Origin: Rhea pennata
Lineage: Eukaryota; Chordata; Aves; Rheiformes; Rheidae
Direction of reading: 5' to 3'
Length of the DNA: 64,000 nt
Assembly: GCF_028389875.1 (NCBI RefSeq)
Contig: NC_084678.1
Location: 16,894,899-16,958,898 of the forward strand
Below the pieces are notes generated by a model. The model saw only the letters and a list, made by a program, of their open reading frames with translations. It made no database searches and had not been told where the DNA came from. The translations under genes and the position numbers were made by a program. Shown in pieces: positions 56,011-64,000 of the stretch (within the stretch, counting starts at the first letter, position 1; each line of letters opens with the position of its first letter).

Positions 56011-56340
56011 CTAGAGGTTGGTGATGTACACCTGGAGCCCGTTGGGCGCCGGCGCGGCGCAGCCCCGGCGCGCCCCGGCCTCGGCGCGCGCCTCGCCGAC
56101 GCTTTCGTACAGGTTCTCGGGGGGCCGGGGCGCCCCCGGGCCCGGCCCGCTCCCGGCCCCGTCCTCGCAGCGGCGCTGGGGGCCGATGGTCTCGTAGCAG
56201 GGCTCGGGGGCTCGGGGGTGCTCGGCGGGGCGGCGGGGCCAGCGGCCGCCCGGCTGCGCCGCGGCCCCCGGGGGCGAAGCCGCCTCCTGGGGAGGTTTCC
56301 TCCTGCCGCCTTTGCACACCGTGGAGTACATCGCTTCGAC
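56011..56340 (-). CDS. LIME1: LIME1 coding exon 5, distal tyrosine motifs
   Basis: The acceptor is CCCTTTCGGCAG on the - strand. It encodes VEAMYSTVCKGGRRK, PEPCYETIGP, PENLYESVGEA and ends LQVYITNL before TAG at 56013-56011. Human LIME1 has VDVLYSRVCKPKRR, LAYQTL and LENVYESIREL at matching places. The last four residues, ITNL, fit a class I PDZ ligand pattern. Confidence 0.95.
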   Translation of the reverse strand, partial: VEAMYSTVCKGGRRKPPQEAASPPGAAAQPGGRWPRRPAEHPRAPEPCYETIGPQRRCEDGAGSGPGPGAPRPPENLYESVGEARAEAGARRGCAAPAPNGLQVYITNL

Positions 56341-57437
56341 CTGCCGAAAGGGAAACGCGTAGGAGCCGCGGCCCCTCGCCGGGAGAGGCCCCGCCGCCGC
56401 GCCGCGGCCGCCTCCGAGCCCCGTACCTCCGGCGGCGCCGGCTCCCTCGCCTTGCGCACGCAGGCGTAGTCGGCGGAGGCGGCTGGGCTCCCGGCGCCCC
56501 CGGGCAGGCGCTCGCGGGGCGCGAACACCAGGTTGGAGTAGGTGTGCTCGGCGGCCGCGGGGCCGGGGATCCGCGGCAGCTCCCGGTGCGGCGAGGCGCT
56601 CCCGGCCGCCGGCCGCCCCGGCGCCTGCGGCAAATGCACGCTGGCCGGTCTCTGGCCTGCAGGAGAAGGTGGGTTGGGGGGCGCCGGGGGGGGGCCACAG
56701 CCGGCGCCGGCCTCGGCCTGCCGGCGCCCGCCGGGATGCACGGAGACGGGGGACGGCCCGCGGCGGCCCGCGACTCACTCTCGCCCGCGGGCGTCAGGCG
56801 GCAGAGCTCGTGCAGCTTCGTGTCGGATTTGCTGAGCGCGCGGAGCTGCAGCTGCCTCGGCAGGGCCTGCGCGGGGCCGAGGGGGGCCCTGAGCCGCCTG
56901 CCCCGGAGCGGGGCTGTGCCCGGGCCCCCCCGGCCCCCCGTGCACCCGCTTACCTCGTCCATTAGCTTCACCGCGTCCGCAGGCACCTTCCTCTTCCGAG
57001 CCTTGCTGCAAGGAGACGCGGGGCTGAGCCGGGGGCTGCCGAGCCGGAGCAGCGGGACCTTCCGGTCCAGCGGGACCAGCTCCTCGGTAGGTCCCGCGCT
57101 GCACCCGGCGGGATGCTGGGCGGGATGCTGCGTGCACCCGGCGGGATGCTGCGTGCACCCGGCGTGCCCCGGCTCCTCGGGTGCAGGGTGCCTCAAGGGC
57201 CAGGCAGGGAGCAAAAGCCAAGCGGGGCGCGGAGCGGAGCGGGGGAGCAGCGGCCCCTCGTGCCTCCGGGACGAGAAGCGGGGCGGCAGCGGGGCCGGCG
57301 GCAGCGGCGGGGGGCTCCTACCGTCTGCAGGCGGCACACAGGGCGCCCAGGGAGAGCAGGGCGCCGAGCAGGGCCAGGGGGGCGACGGCCGGCAGCAGCG
57401 GGGGCCTCGGCAGCCCCTCGCCCGGCGCTGCTGCCAT
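56011..57437 (-). CDS. LIME1: LIME1, Lck-interacting transmembrane adaptor 1
   Basis: LIME1 is a membrane adaptor of lymphocytes. After receptor signalling its tyrosines are phosphorylated and bind SH2 proteins such as Lck, Csk and Grb2. Five - strand exons join in phase: 57437-57322, 57005-56954, 56866-56779, 56656-56427 and 56340-56011, giving 271 aa (human about 295). Residues 13-33 form one membrane segment after a short outer end. LCAACRR (C34, C37) is the palmitoylation motif, matching human LCTACRR. KARKRK follows, then LSKSDTKLHEL (human LSKSDTRLHEL). Tyrosine motifs are Y125 (YSNL), Y149 (YACV), Y167 (YSTV), Y211 (YETI), Y240 (YESV) and Y267 (YITN). The start lies in CCCATGG context. 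Its place between SLC2A4RG and ZGPAT matches human. Confidence 0.94.
56427..56656 (-). CDS. LIME1: LIME1 coding exon 4
   Basis: The acceptor is CCTTCTCCTGCAG and the donor is GAG|GTACGG on the - strand. It encodes a Pro-rich stretch and the motifs EHTYSNLVF (a Grb2-type YxN site) and ADYACVRKARE, matching human EATYSNVGLA and AEYARVQKRK. Confidence 0.94.
56779..56866 (-). CDS. LIME1: LIME1 coding exon 3
   Basis: The acceptor is CCCCGCGCAG and the donor is GAGA|GTGAGT on the - strand. It encodes ALPRQLQLRALSKSDTKL then HELCRLTPAGE. The SKSDTKLHEL core is the clearest sequence match to mammalian LIME1. Confidence 0.95.
56954..57005 (-). CDS. LIME1: LIME1 coding exon 2, juxtamembrane basic segment
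   Basis: The acceptor is TCTCCTTGCAG and the donor is GAG|GTAAGC on the - strand. It is 52 bases and encodes KARKRKVPADAVKLMDE after completing an Arg codon. The basic cluster directly inside the membrane is typical of such adaptors. Confidence 0.93.
57006..57321 (-). other. LIME1: LIME1 intron 1 with short tandem units
   Basis: A GC-rich intron of 316 bases with about three copies of a 21-base unit containing GGCGGGATGCTGCGTGCACC near 57105-57165. Nothing else is seen. Confidence 0.75.
57322..57437 (-). CDS. LIME1: LIME1 coding exon 1, membrane segment and CxxC
   Basis: ATG is at 57437-57435 and the donor is GACG|GTAGGA on the - strand. It encodes MAAAPGEGLPRPPLLP, a Leu/Ala-rich membrane helix and LCAACRR. 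A good acceptor (CTCTCTCCGCAG) just upstream suggests the exon begins at 57468, with a 5' UTR exon further upstream. The frame is open above this ATG, but the residues there look non-coding. Confidence 0.93.
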
Positions 57438-57540
57438 GGGCGAGCCGCTTCCCGCGCTCCTCCGAGCCCTGCGGAGAGAGAAGGATGGTCGGGCACCGGG
57501 GGCGGCTCGGAGGCGCCACCAGCACCCACCCACTAGCCCT

Positions 57541-57568
57541 TTAAAGCCGCTAACCACAGCGGCTTTAA
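57541..57568. repeat. Perfect 11-bp inverted repeat with 6-base loop
   Basis: TTAAAGCCGCT at 57541-57551 and AGCGGCTTTAA at 57558-57568 are exact reverse complements. It lies about 75 bases upstream of the LIME1 exon acceptor. Function is unknown. Confidence 0.9.
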
Positions 57569-60500
57569 TGCTTTAACGGCTGCGGCTCCCCTGCCCTTCC
57601 TGCTCCCCCGCGGCAGCGGGCACCACACCACCCTCCACCGCGCAACCCACTGCCGTGCCACCGCTGCTGTGCCATTGCCACCAACCACCATGCAGTCCAC
57701 CACCGTGCCACCACTGCCGTGCAACCTACTGCCGTGCCACCAACGGCACGGTGCAGTGGGAGCAGCCGAGTGGGTGCGGGTCCCTTTCTTTCATGGTCGT
57801 GGCCACACCGGCAGAGTGGGAGCTCCGGTTCCTGCCTGCAGCAGATCGCATCGGTGCACAGGGTCAGCATGGATGCACTGAGCTGGCATGAGTGCACGGA
57901 CCTGGTATGGGTGCACGGAACTGGTGCAGATGCATCAAGTTGGCATGGGTGCACGGACCCGGTGTGGGTGCACAGACCCGGTGTGGGTGCACAGAGCCAG
58001 CAGCAAGTGCAGGGCAAGAGAAGCAGAGGAGCGCAGGTGCTGTGGAGCCCAGGACCGAGCGTGGACGGCGGCAGCAGCTGCTCCCAGCTCCGTGCGAGCC
58101 CCAGGGGCAGCGTTCAGCTGCTCAGACCCTACTCGCAGAAGAGGCTGGTGTATTACTACGTGTCAATGTGCCAATGTTTGGAATATGCCTTGGTCCAAAG
58201 TTTTCCCTACTGATGGAAGAAGAAAGACGAAGGTAGTTTGCAGCCTGGCAAACACTGCAGTAAAACATGCCTCAGGGAGGACGTAACTGATCCAGAGGCC
58301 GACGAAGCTCGCACCTCAGAGCAGGATGACGTCCACAAGCGCTGCCGGGGACACAGGGAGCCCTTCAGCCATGCCCTGTGCCTCTTACTCGCCCTCTTAC
58401 ATACCCTATTCCAGATCGCAAAGCCTCAGACCCAACCTGCCGCACCTGAGCTTCAAATGCGAAACCAGGGCCCCGTGGGACAGCGCAGGGACCTCCCTCG
58501 TCCCCAGCTCTGCCTGACGACCCCCCTTTGCACATGCAGAGTCGGTGCCCTCCGAGGGGAGCTAGCACCGAGACGAGCAAACGGAGCATCTCCCCCGCCG
58601 GGCTCCTCTGCCTCCGAGCTGCAGCTTCGCAGGCGGGAGAGACCTCGGGAAGGAGGAGCTCCGGGGAGGTTTCACCCATCGAGCGACCTGTCTTGCTCCT
58701 CTCCCCTACGTATCTCATGTCACCCACCGGCACACTTGGTGCATCTTCTCCCACGTAACCAGTCAGCCTTTGCTCACCCAAGCACTGTTTTATCCGAGAA
58801 CTTCCCACGCCTTTGGGTACTTCACTAATGCTTTAACCCCTGGAGAGCAATTATTCCAACGTGGAAACCGAGACGGGCCTGCGGGACCCACCCGGCTGGG
58901 CAGGCTGGCTTAGATCAGAGCTGGGAAGGGAGCTCAGCTTTCTTTTCAAAAGCGTTTTAATTAGAGAGCGCTGCTTTTCTGTCCGAGCCTATGTTAATTA
59001 TACGGATTGCCTGCAAAACGAGTGGTTGTTTTAGACAGTCCTCGCTTAACTCGTTCAGCTTATTAGAGCGACAGGATCCCAGGCAGCAAAACAACGACAG
59101 TCAGGACAGAAGTGAAGAGCAGGCTCGGAAGCTCAGCAGACGAAGCGATAACACGACCCAGCGGCTGGAAGCCGACGTCAAGCCAAGGCTGAAGCGCGAG
59201 CTTTGCTCGCTGAGGTGGGCGCACGCCGGGACGCCTGTTCCCACGGGACGTGGATTTCCCATCCCTGAATTTCTGAGATTCGAGAATGAGACGTCCTGCA
59301 TTGAAATTAATGCGGAGAAGTTCTGACCTGCTCTGCCGATCCCCTGTGCTGTGCAGGAAAACAAATTTGAAAATCCGGTGTCTGGCCGAATTTGCTCAGA
59401 GTCGCTCAGATAAGACTGCGCCGGCTCAGCTAAACCACGCGACGCGGGGTGGCAAGATCAAGTTTTAAATAGACTTTTTGAAACGTGCAAATGAACTTCC
59501 TGCCAGTTAAGCTTTTGACTTCCGAGTCTTGGGGCTCCTCTCGAGGGCAAGGCGGCATTTTGTAGCGCGCCGGCTCTGCCGGCCAAGATGGCTTTGAAGA
59601 CGACGGCAGTTGCGGCGGCGGGACGCGTACGCCCACAACCGCAGCGCACCAAGGAGGGAACAGCTCCATTTCGCGATACCTGAGCACCAGCACCACGAGC
59701 ACAGTCGATTTGCTACCCAACGACTCGAGAGCTTTTTGTGGCTTTGAAAAGCCCGTCTAACAAAAGGCTTAAATTTCTCAGCCAGGCTTCGTGACTATGC
59801 GATTAAATTCGCTGTAAAATTAAGTTCTGCCACTAACAGTTCTGCCTGGTTCCAATTCACCTACATAGATAAATCAGCACACAATATTTAGTGCAGGGTA
59901 ACAAGAAAAAAGTCCACGGAACTACTAAAAACGTATTTGCAGGGAAGCAGGACGAACATTACAAGTTGATTTCCATCAGCGATTGCCAACAAGGCTGCAG
60001 CTGACCCAGGCTCAGGCACCCTGGGGAGTTCTGCTGAAAAACGGCTCAAGAAGGAGAAGTAACTTTTTTTAAAAGAAGAAAAATCACAAAAAGTGAAAGC
60101 CCCACAGGCAGTTATAGCAACGGCATTTAATCTGCCTTAAATCATAGGATGTAATAACTAAATCTTAAAAATATTTCCAACACGGAGCAGGCACAAGATC
60201 CCTTTCGCTACCCCTTGCATTTCAGCAGCAGGAGCAAGGCTGCCTCTGAAGGGATAGACTTCATGGTTAAACTCCTATTGAGTTGTTTAACTTATAAAGG
60301 ATCAAATACATTTCTGAAGTCCAGCCCCAATGTCACAAAACTTGGATGCGCGATGCTTCTATCTACAGTCCTGATTGCTACTCACATGCTGGACTGGCTT
60401 TTACAGAAAACTTACCTAAAGGTTTTAAGACTATAAGTGACTCTTCTGTTCACACCATGTGGCTTCAGTTGAAGCTGAAATTGTTTCAGCACTTTTCTTC

Positions 60501-61760
60501 CTTCGTGCCCTTCTAAATTTGCTGGAAACTGACTCACTTTGGCAAAAAAAATGCACTTCTAAGCACTAGCTGAGAAACAGCAGGGCAGGTTTTTTGCAGA
60601 GATGAGCCACAGCGGGACCCAAGTTCTGATGAGACCTCAGCGCTGCATTTATAGGAAATCGGATTCCAAAATACGGAAGGAGGGCATTAAGAAGATGTGC
60701 CCCGTACTGTCCCCCCCACCCCGAATCAGCTGCCTACCACAGTGGTTTTCTTGCCACAAAATTAGTATTTTGCAATTTCAAATTTTGCAGTTATTTGCAA
60801 TTTCAAGTCTCCAAAATACAATGTTTCAAAGACTATGCTCTCTCAAGCCTCCACCCACCTGCGGCCGGGTGGCCAGGAGCTCACCATTTCTACGAACTGT
60901 TTCACATGCAAGCAAAAAATCTAGTCCCATCAAATCACTGAATTATTATTTTTCTTTTTGGTGGGGAGGCAGAACAGCATCCCACACCTCTGAACTCAAC
61001 AGTTAAAATTCACTAAGAAAGTGATCAGTTCCTACTCCACTTCTGGGTTCAAACCACAGGATCCCAGCCAAGTTCAAGCGCCTTTCCCCCCTTTCTAAGC
61101 CCCGGTACTTCCAGGATGACATTAAATTGCACCGTGCTTACAGACCTCCTTGGCCCGACTGGAACTTTGTTCAATGGTCCAGCTGATGCTTCAACACTGA
61201 AGCGCTAAAGGAATCCTGCCTTTCCACTCTGGCTAGTTGCAGCAGCATCTAAGTATTTTCCAATCCCCAGTTTAGCTGAATATACGCAAGTTTGCCAGAC
61301 AAGAAAATAAACAGCACTTACTTTGCAGAAACTCAAAAGCCAGTGAACATGAAGAACAGCAATCCAACCATACTCTCCTCCTTGCCAATCAGTCTGAGAA
61401 TTTAGCTTCTTTTATCCAGCAGTTGCTCCTAATTGGGGGTTCCACAGCTTTTCAAACATTCAAGCTCTCCTACTCTTCCTTTGGCTGATCTACAGCGCAC
61501 AGCTGCTGGGCTGATGCCACAGCTCGCTTCCTGGCCTGCAGAGCTGGCTGCTTCACCCAATGGTAGGCTGGGTTTCTCCCTGCCTTGCCCGTGCAGGCTC
61601 TGCAGCGCTGCAAGCAGGCTCTGCAGGCACCTGGCACACAACAGCACCCTCTGCCGCGCTCCCCTTCTAGCAAGGCTGGTTTTAATGCCAGCTGTCTATC
61701 CGAAAGATACGCTGCCACACGTAATCACTACCTTTCAAACGACCAGTGCCTTATAAACAT
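57569..61760. other. Intergenic region between LIME1 and ZGPAT
   Basis: It starts with simple repeats, then moderately GC-rich sequence to about 59.7 kb, then AT-richer sequence. A LIME1 5' UTR exon and promoter probably lie somewhere here, but I cannot place them. A frame of 196 codons at 58238-58828 has no recognisable domain. A CCAAGATGGC element lies near 59583-59592. No gene is supported. Confidence 0.5.
57600..58015. repeat. Degenerate short tandem repeats upstream of LIME1
   Basis: First come units with CACCACTGCCGTGCCACC to about 57740. Then units of about 20 bases with GGTGTGGGTGCACAGACCC run at 57880-58005. The frames are repeat artefacts. Confidence 0.75.
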
Positions 61761-61764
61761 AGAG

Positions 61765-63846
61765 AGAGGGAAAAAAAAAGATTTTATTCACCAGGGACAT
61801 AAATCGTCTTGGGCGGGATGCAGCAGCTGTTTGAACAGGAAATCTGACTGACAACTGAAGCTGTGGAAGTTTCAAGGAGTGATCAAAATGCAACCTAGCC
61901 AGGACACACGACTAATATGCCCATTACAAAGTAAAAAAAGACAAGTAAAGTAGTGTGAGAACACAAAGCAAAATTCAAAAAAATTTCTCTGCCCAATTCG
62001 GCTCACCAGTCACGGGCCACTTCAGCAAGCACCCATTCCAAGCTGAGCACATTAATCCTTGTCATCACTCGACACTCGAGCATGGAAAACGAACAGTCAT
62101 TTGGGAGGGAAGGGCACTGAATAACCATTGTTAAATCCTCGAGTTAAACCCAGTGCGTGGAGAACGTGAATTCAGAACAATGAAAACGCTACGGCCACTT
62201 TAGTTAGAAACCGATGGATGCTGATATGCTCAAGGCAGTCCACGTCATCTTTTACATCTACTGTGAAGCTGGAACTTTGGTGTCCAACATAGCAGAATCC
62301 AAGTGTTTTCCAGGAGGAAAGAGTCACTACAGCAGATTTCTTGAAGACATTTCTCTTCTTGCTTCAGTTCACTGTTGCTCTGTGGTTTCTGAGCCGTGTC
62401 TGCAGTAATGCTAAATCACACATGACTTAACTCTAATCATACCTCCTTCAGCCTTAGATTTTCTGATTAGCTTGGCAGTGAAGCAGACGGGCTTCGTCCT
62501 TGAAAGTAGGGGAAGCCCCACCCAGACTGACAGCTTTATAATTTTCTTAGAAATAGATAAAAAGAGTGGCATGAAAAGAGCAAAACTTTTCATTAGAAAA
62601 ATGACTCATAGAATAAAAGGGATCTGATTTTAACTTAAAAAAATATATCCTTAAGATATTGGTGTGAAATTATTAACAAAAACAAGTCCCACCAGAAACA
62701 GAGTTTGATGGAACCACCGTCTTTCCTGGGTAAGGGCTGGCTGCCACCAACACAGAATATAACCTAGGGGAGAAGTTATCCTTCCCATCTGAGGACTATT
62801 CACATTGCAGGGAAGGGCATTTTGCTTCCTGGGTTGCCACCAGCATAGCCTGAAGCTCTTCCACAGTCAGGGCTGCATGCTCAGCACAGAGACCTCCTGA
62901 GCTGCGTACTCATCTGAGGCCCAGTCTGACCCAGGACTGGGTCCTGAGATTTTTTTTTTTTTTCTAATCTAAAAGCAATCTGTGTTCAATGAGCCACCTA
63001 GGACAGAAAAACTCAAGTAATGATGGCAGAAGCACAAGGTTCCCCACAGAATTGTTCTCAGCTAGAAAGTTTGAGACTCTGTTACTCTGCTGTCTTATTC
63101 CCCCAGTTCTGGCATACTGCTTGTGGAATGATTCAACTTTCCATGCCAAATCAATGGTTTTGCCATAACATGGCCTAGGGATGCTTTAGACTGCTAGCAC
63201 CCATCTCCAAGCTGCCAGTTTTCTGTCTATTCATTACACCAGGGCTGCAAGGCACTACTCTCAACGTAACTGAGATCTCATATAAATCCCATTGCAAGGA
63301 ACAGATGGGAGAGAGCAGTTGAAACAATGTGCTGTTGTTGTTTTCACCCGGCACTAGCATCTGCCTTTTCTGCTCTGCCAGAATGTGCTTGGGACCCTGC
63401 CCCCACTTGCATGTGCTCAGTTGGCTGCTGCAAACACAAGCTACAGTTGATGGCAGGATGTGGGGCTTTCAAAGTCCCTCCTCGGCTGCTATACAGCCAG
63501 CAGTGTTATCACCCAAGTTACTACAGACTCTGAATGGAGGCACTACCACAGTGATAACAGAGGAAAGAAGTGTGCAAGCGAGCAGGGAATCATATTTCTT
63601 GCAGCCAGTCCTTATAAGAGGCTCAGGCTTACTGAATGCTTTCAGGGCTGGACAAACGTATACTCCTTCCCGTCCCAGGAGGGCTCAGCTCAGTAGCATC
63701 TAGTTTTGGAAACTGCTGCTTTTCAGCCCAGTTTTCAAGCTGGACAGACTGAGGCCCAGAGGAGTGGGATGGCTCACCCAGGCTCTGAGGCTGTGAGCTC
63801 AGGGCCTGCTTAGAAGGTCTGCAGCCTAATGCCTTCCTCAGAGAGA
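61765..63846 (-). other. ZGPAT: ZGPAT 3' untranslated region (end inferred)
   Basis: About 2.1 kb on the - strand runs from the ZGPAT stop to shortly past an AATAAA at 61788-61783. No other frame is supported. A T run lies at 62952-62964. The distal end is inferred from the signal. Confidence 0.55.
61783..61788 (-). terminator. ZGPAT: Candidate ZGPAT poly(A) signal
   Basis: TTTATT on the + strand reads AATAAA on the - strand, followed by a T-rich stretch. It is the best candidate downstream of the ZGPAT stop that I found by eye. Confidence 0.5.
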
Positions 63847-63985
63847 CTAGAACTCAGTCATTTTTTTGTGTGTGTCTGCTTTCTTCTGCTCCCGCTGTAG
63901 ACTGGCTTCCTGGGCCTGCAGCTGTCCCAGCTGTTTGTGAGCATTAGCAAGTTTCTCCTCCAGCTGAGCTGTAGCAACGCTGTGC
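63847..63985 (-). CDS. ZGPAT: ZGPAT last coding exon (C-terminus)
   Basis: ZGPAT (ZIP) is a nuclear repressor with a CCCH zinc finger, a Tudor-like part and a G-patch. The last exon opens after acceptor CTTGCTTTTCAG on the - strand and encodes HSVATAQLEEKLANAHKQL, QAQEASLQREQKKADTHK and KMTEF, then TAG at 63849-63847. This coiled-coil tail ending KADTHKKMTEF matches the human protein. The zinc finger and G-patch exons lie beyond the right edge. Its position next to LIME1 agrees with human gene order. Confidence 0.93.
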
Positions 63986-64000
63986 CTGAAAAGCAAGAGG
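63986..64000 (-). other. ZGPAT: ZGPAT intron, edge of window
   Basis: The last 15 bases are the pyrimidine-rich acceptor of the preceding ZGPAT intron on the - strand. Confidence 0.85.

Noticed and set aside
58238-58828. 196-codon frame upstream of LIME1
   Set aside because: No recognisable domain and no codon pattern or splice sites. A 5' UTR exon of LIME1 may be nearby, but this frame is not supported.
1-64000. tRNA, rRNA, CRISPR arrays, LTR or virus-like elements
   Set aside because: I saw no cloverleaf with box A/B spacing, no spaced direct repeats of CRISPR type and no gag, pol or env-like stretch. Visual scanning could miss weak cases.

Overview
The window is vertebrate genomic DNA, most likely from a bird (or a close sauropsid). 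Genes are split by GT-AG introns and CpG-rich blocks alternate with AT-rich introns. The only interspersed repeat I can name is an old CR1 LINE piece. Gene content and order match the ZBTB46 - SLC2A4RG - LIME1 - ZGPAT block of human chromosome 20q13.33, here in reverse orientation.

Layout. Positions 1-39.8 kb hold the 3' two thirds of ZBTB46 on the + strand; the BTB exon lies upstream, outside the window. Three exons of the usual transcript are present (12615-12896, 28926-29101, 34434-34820), followed by a long 3' UTR with several poly(A) signals. Inside the large intron, 18.8-20.9 kb holds three more exons with good splice sites and matching phases. They would splice onto the 12.6 kb exon and give a different C-terminus with four other C2H2 fingers, a stop codon and an AATAAA. 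This is the most interesting feature of the window.

At 39.8-40.9 kb two genes converge around a CpG-rich block and a 537-bp polypyrimidine tract. At 40.86-50.04 kb lies SLC2A4RG on the - strand, with eight coding exons in continuous phase (482 aa) and minisatellites in its introns. Its CpG promoter is at 50.04-50.64 kb. At 50.6-55.9 kb there is GC-rich intergenic sequence with several tandem repeats, among them a regular 50-bp minisatellite whose long open frames are artefacts. At 56.0-57.5 kb is LIME1 on the - strand, with five coding exons (271 aa), one membrane segment, a CxxC palmitoylation motif and six tyrosine motifs. The stretch 57.5-61.7 kb has no gene I can support. At 61.77-63.99 kb are the 3' UTR and last coding exon of ZGPAT on the - strand.

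The genes are neighbours, not a pathway. ZBTB46 is a BTB zinc-finger repressor linked to classical dendritic cells. SLC2A4RG is a DNA-binding regulator first tied to the GLUT4 promoter. LIME1 is a lymphocyte signalling adaptor, and ZGPAT is a zinc-finger/G-patch repressor. Gene identities rest on recall of the human proteins, not on a database search. Exon borders come from reading splice sites and phases by eye.
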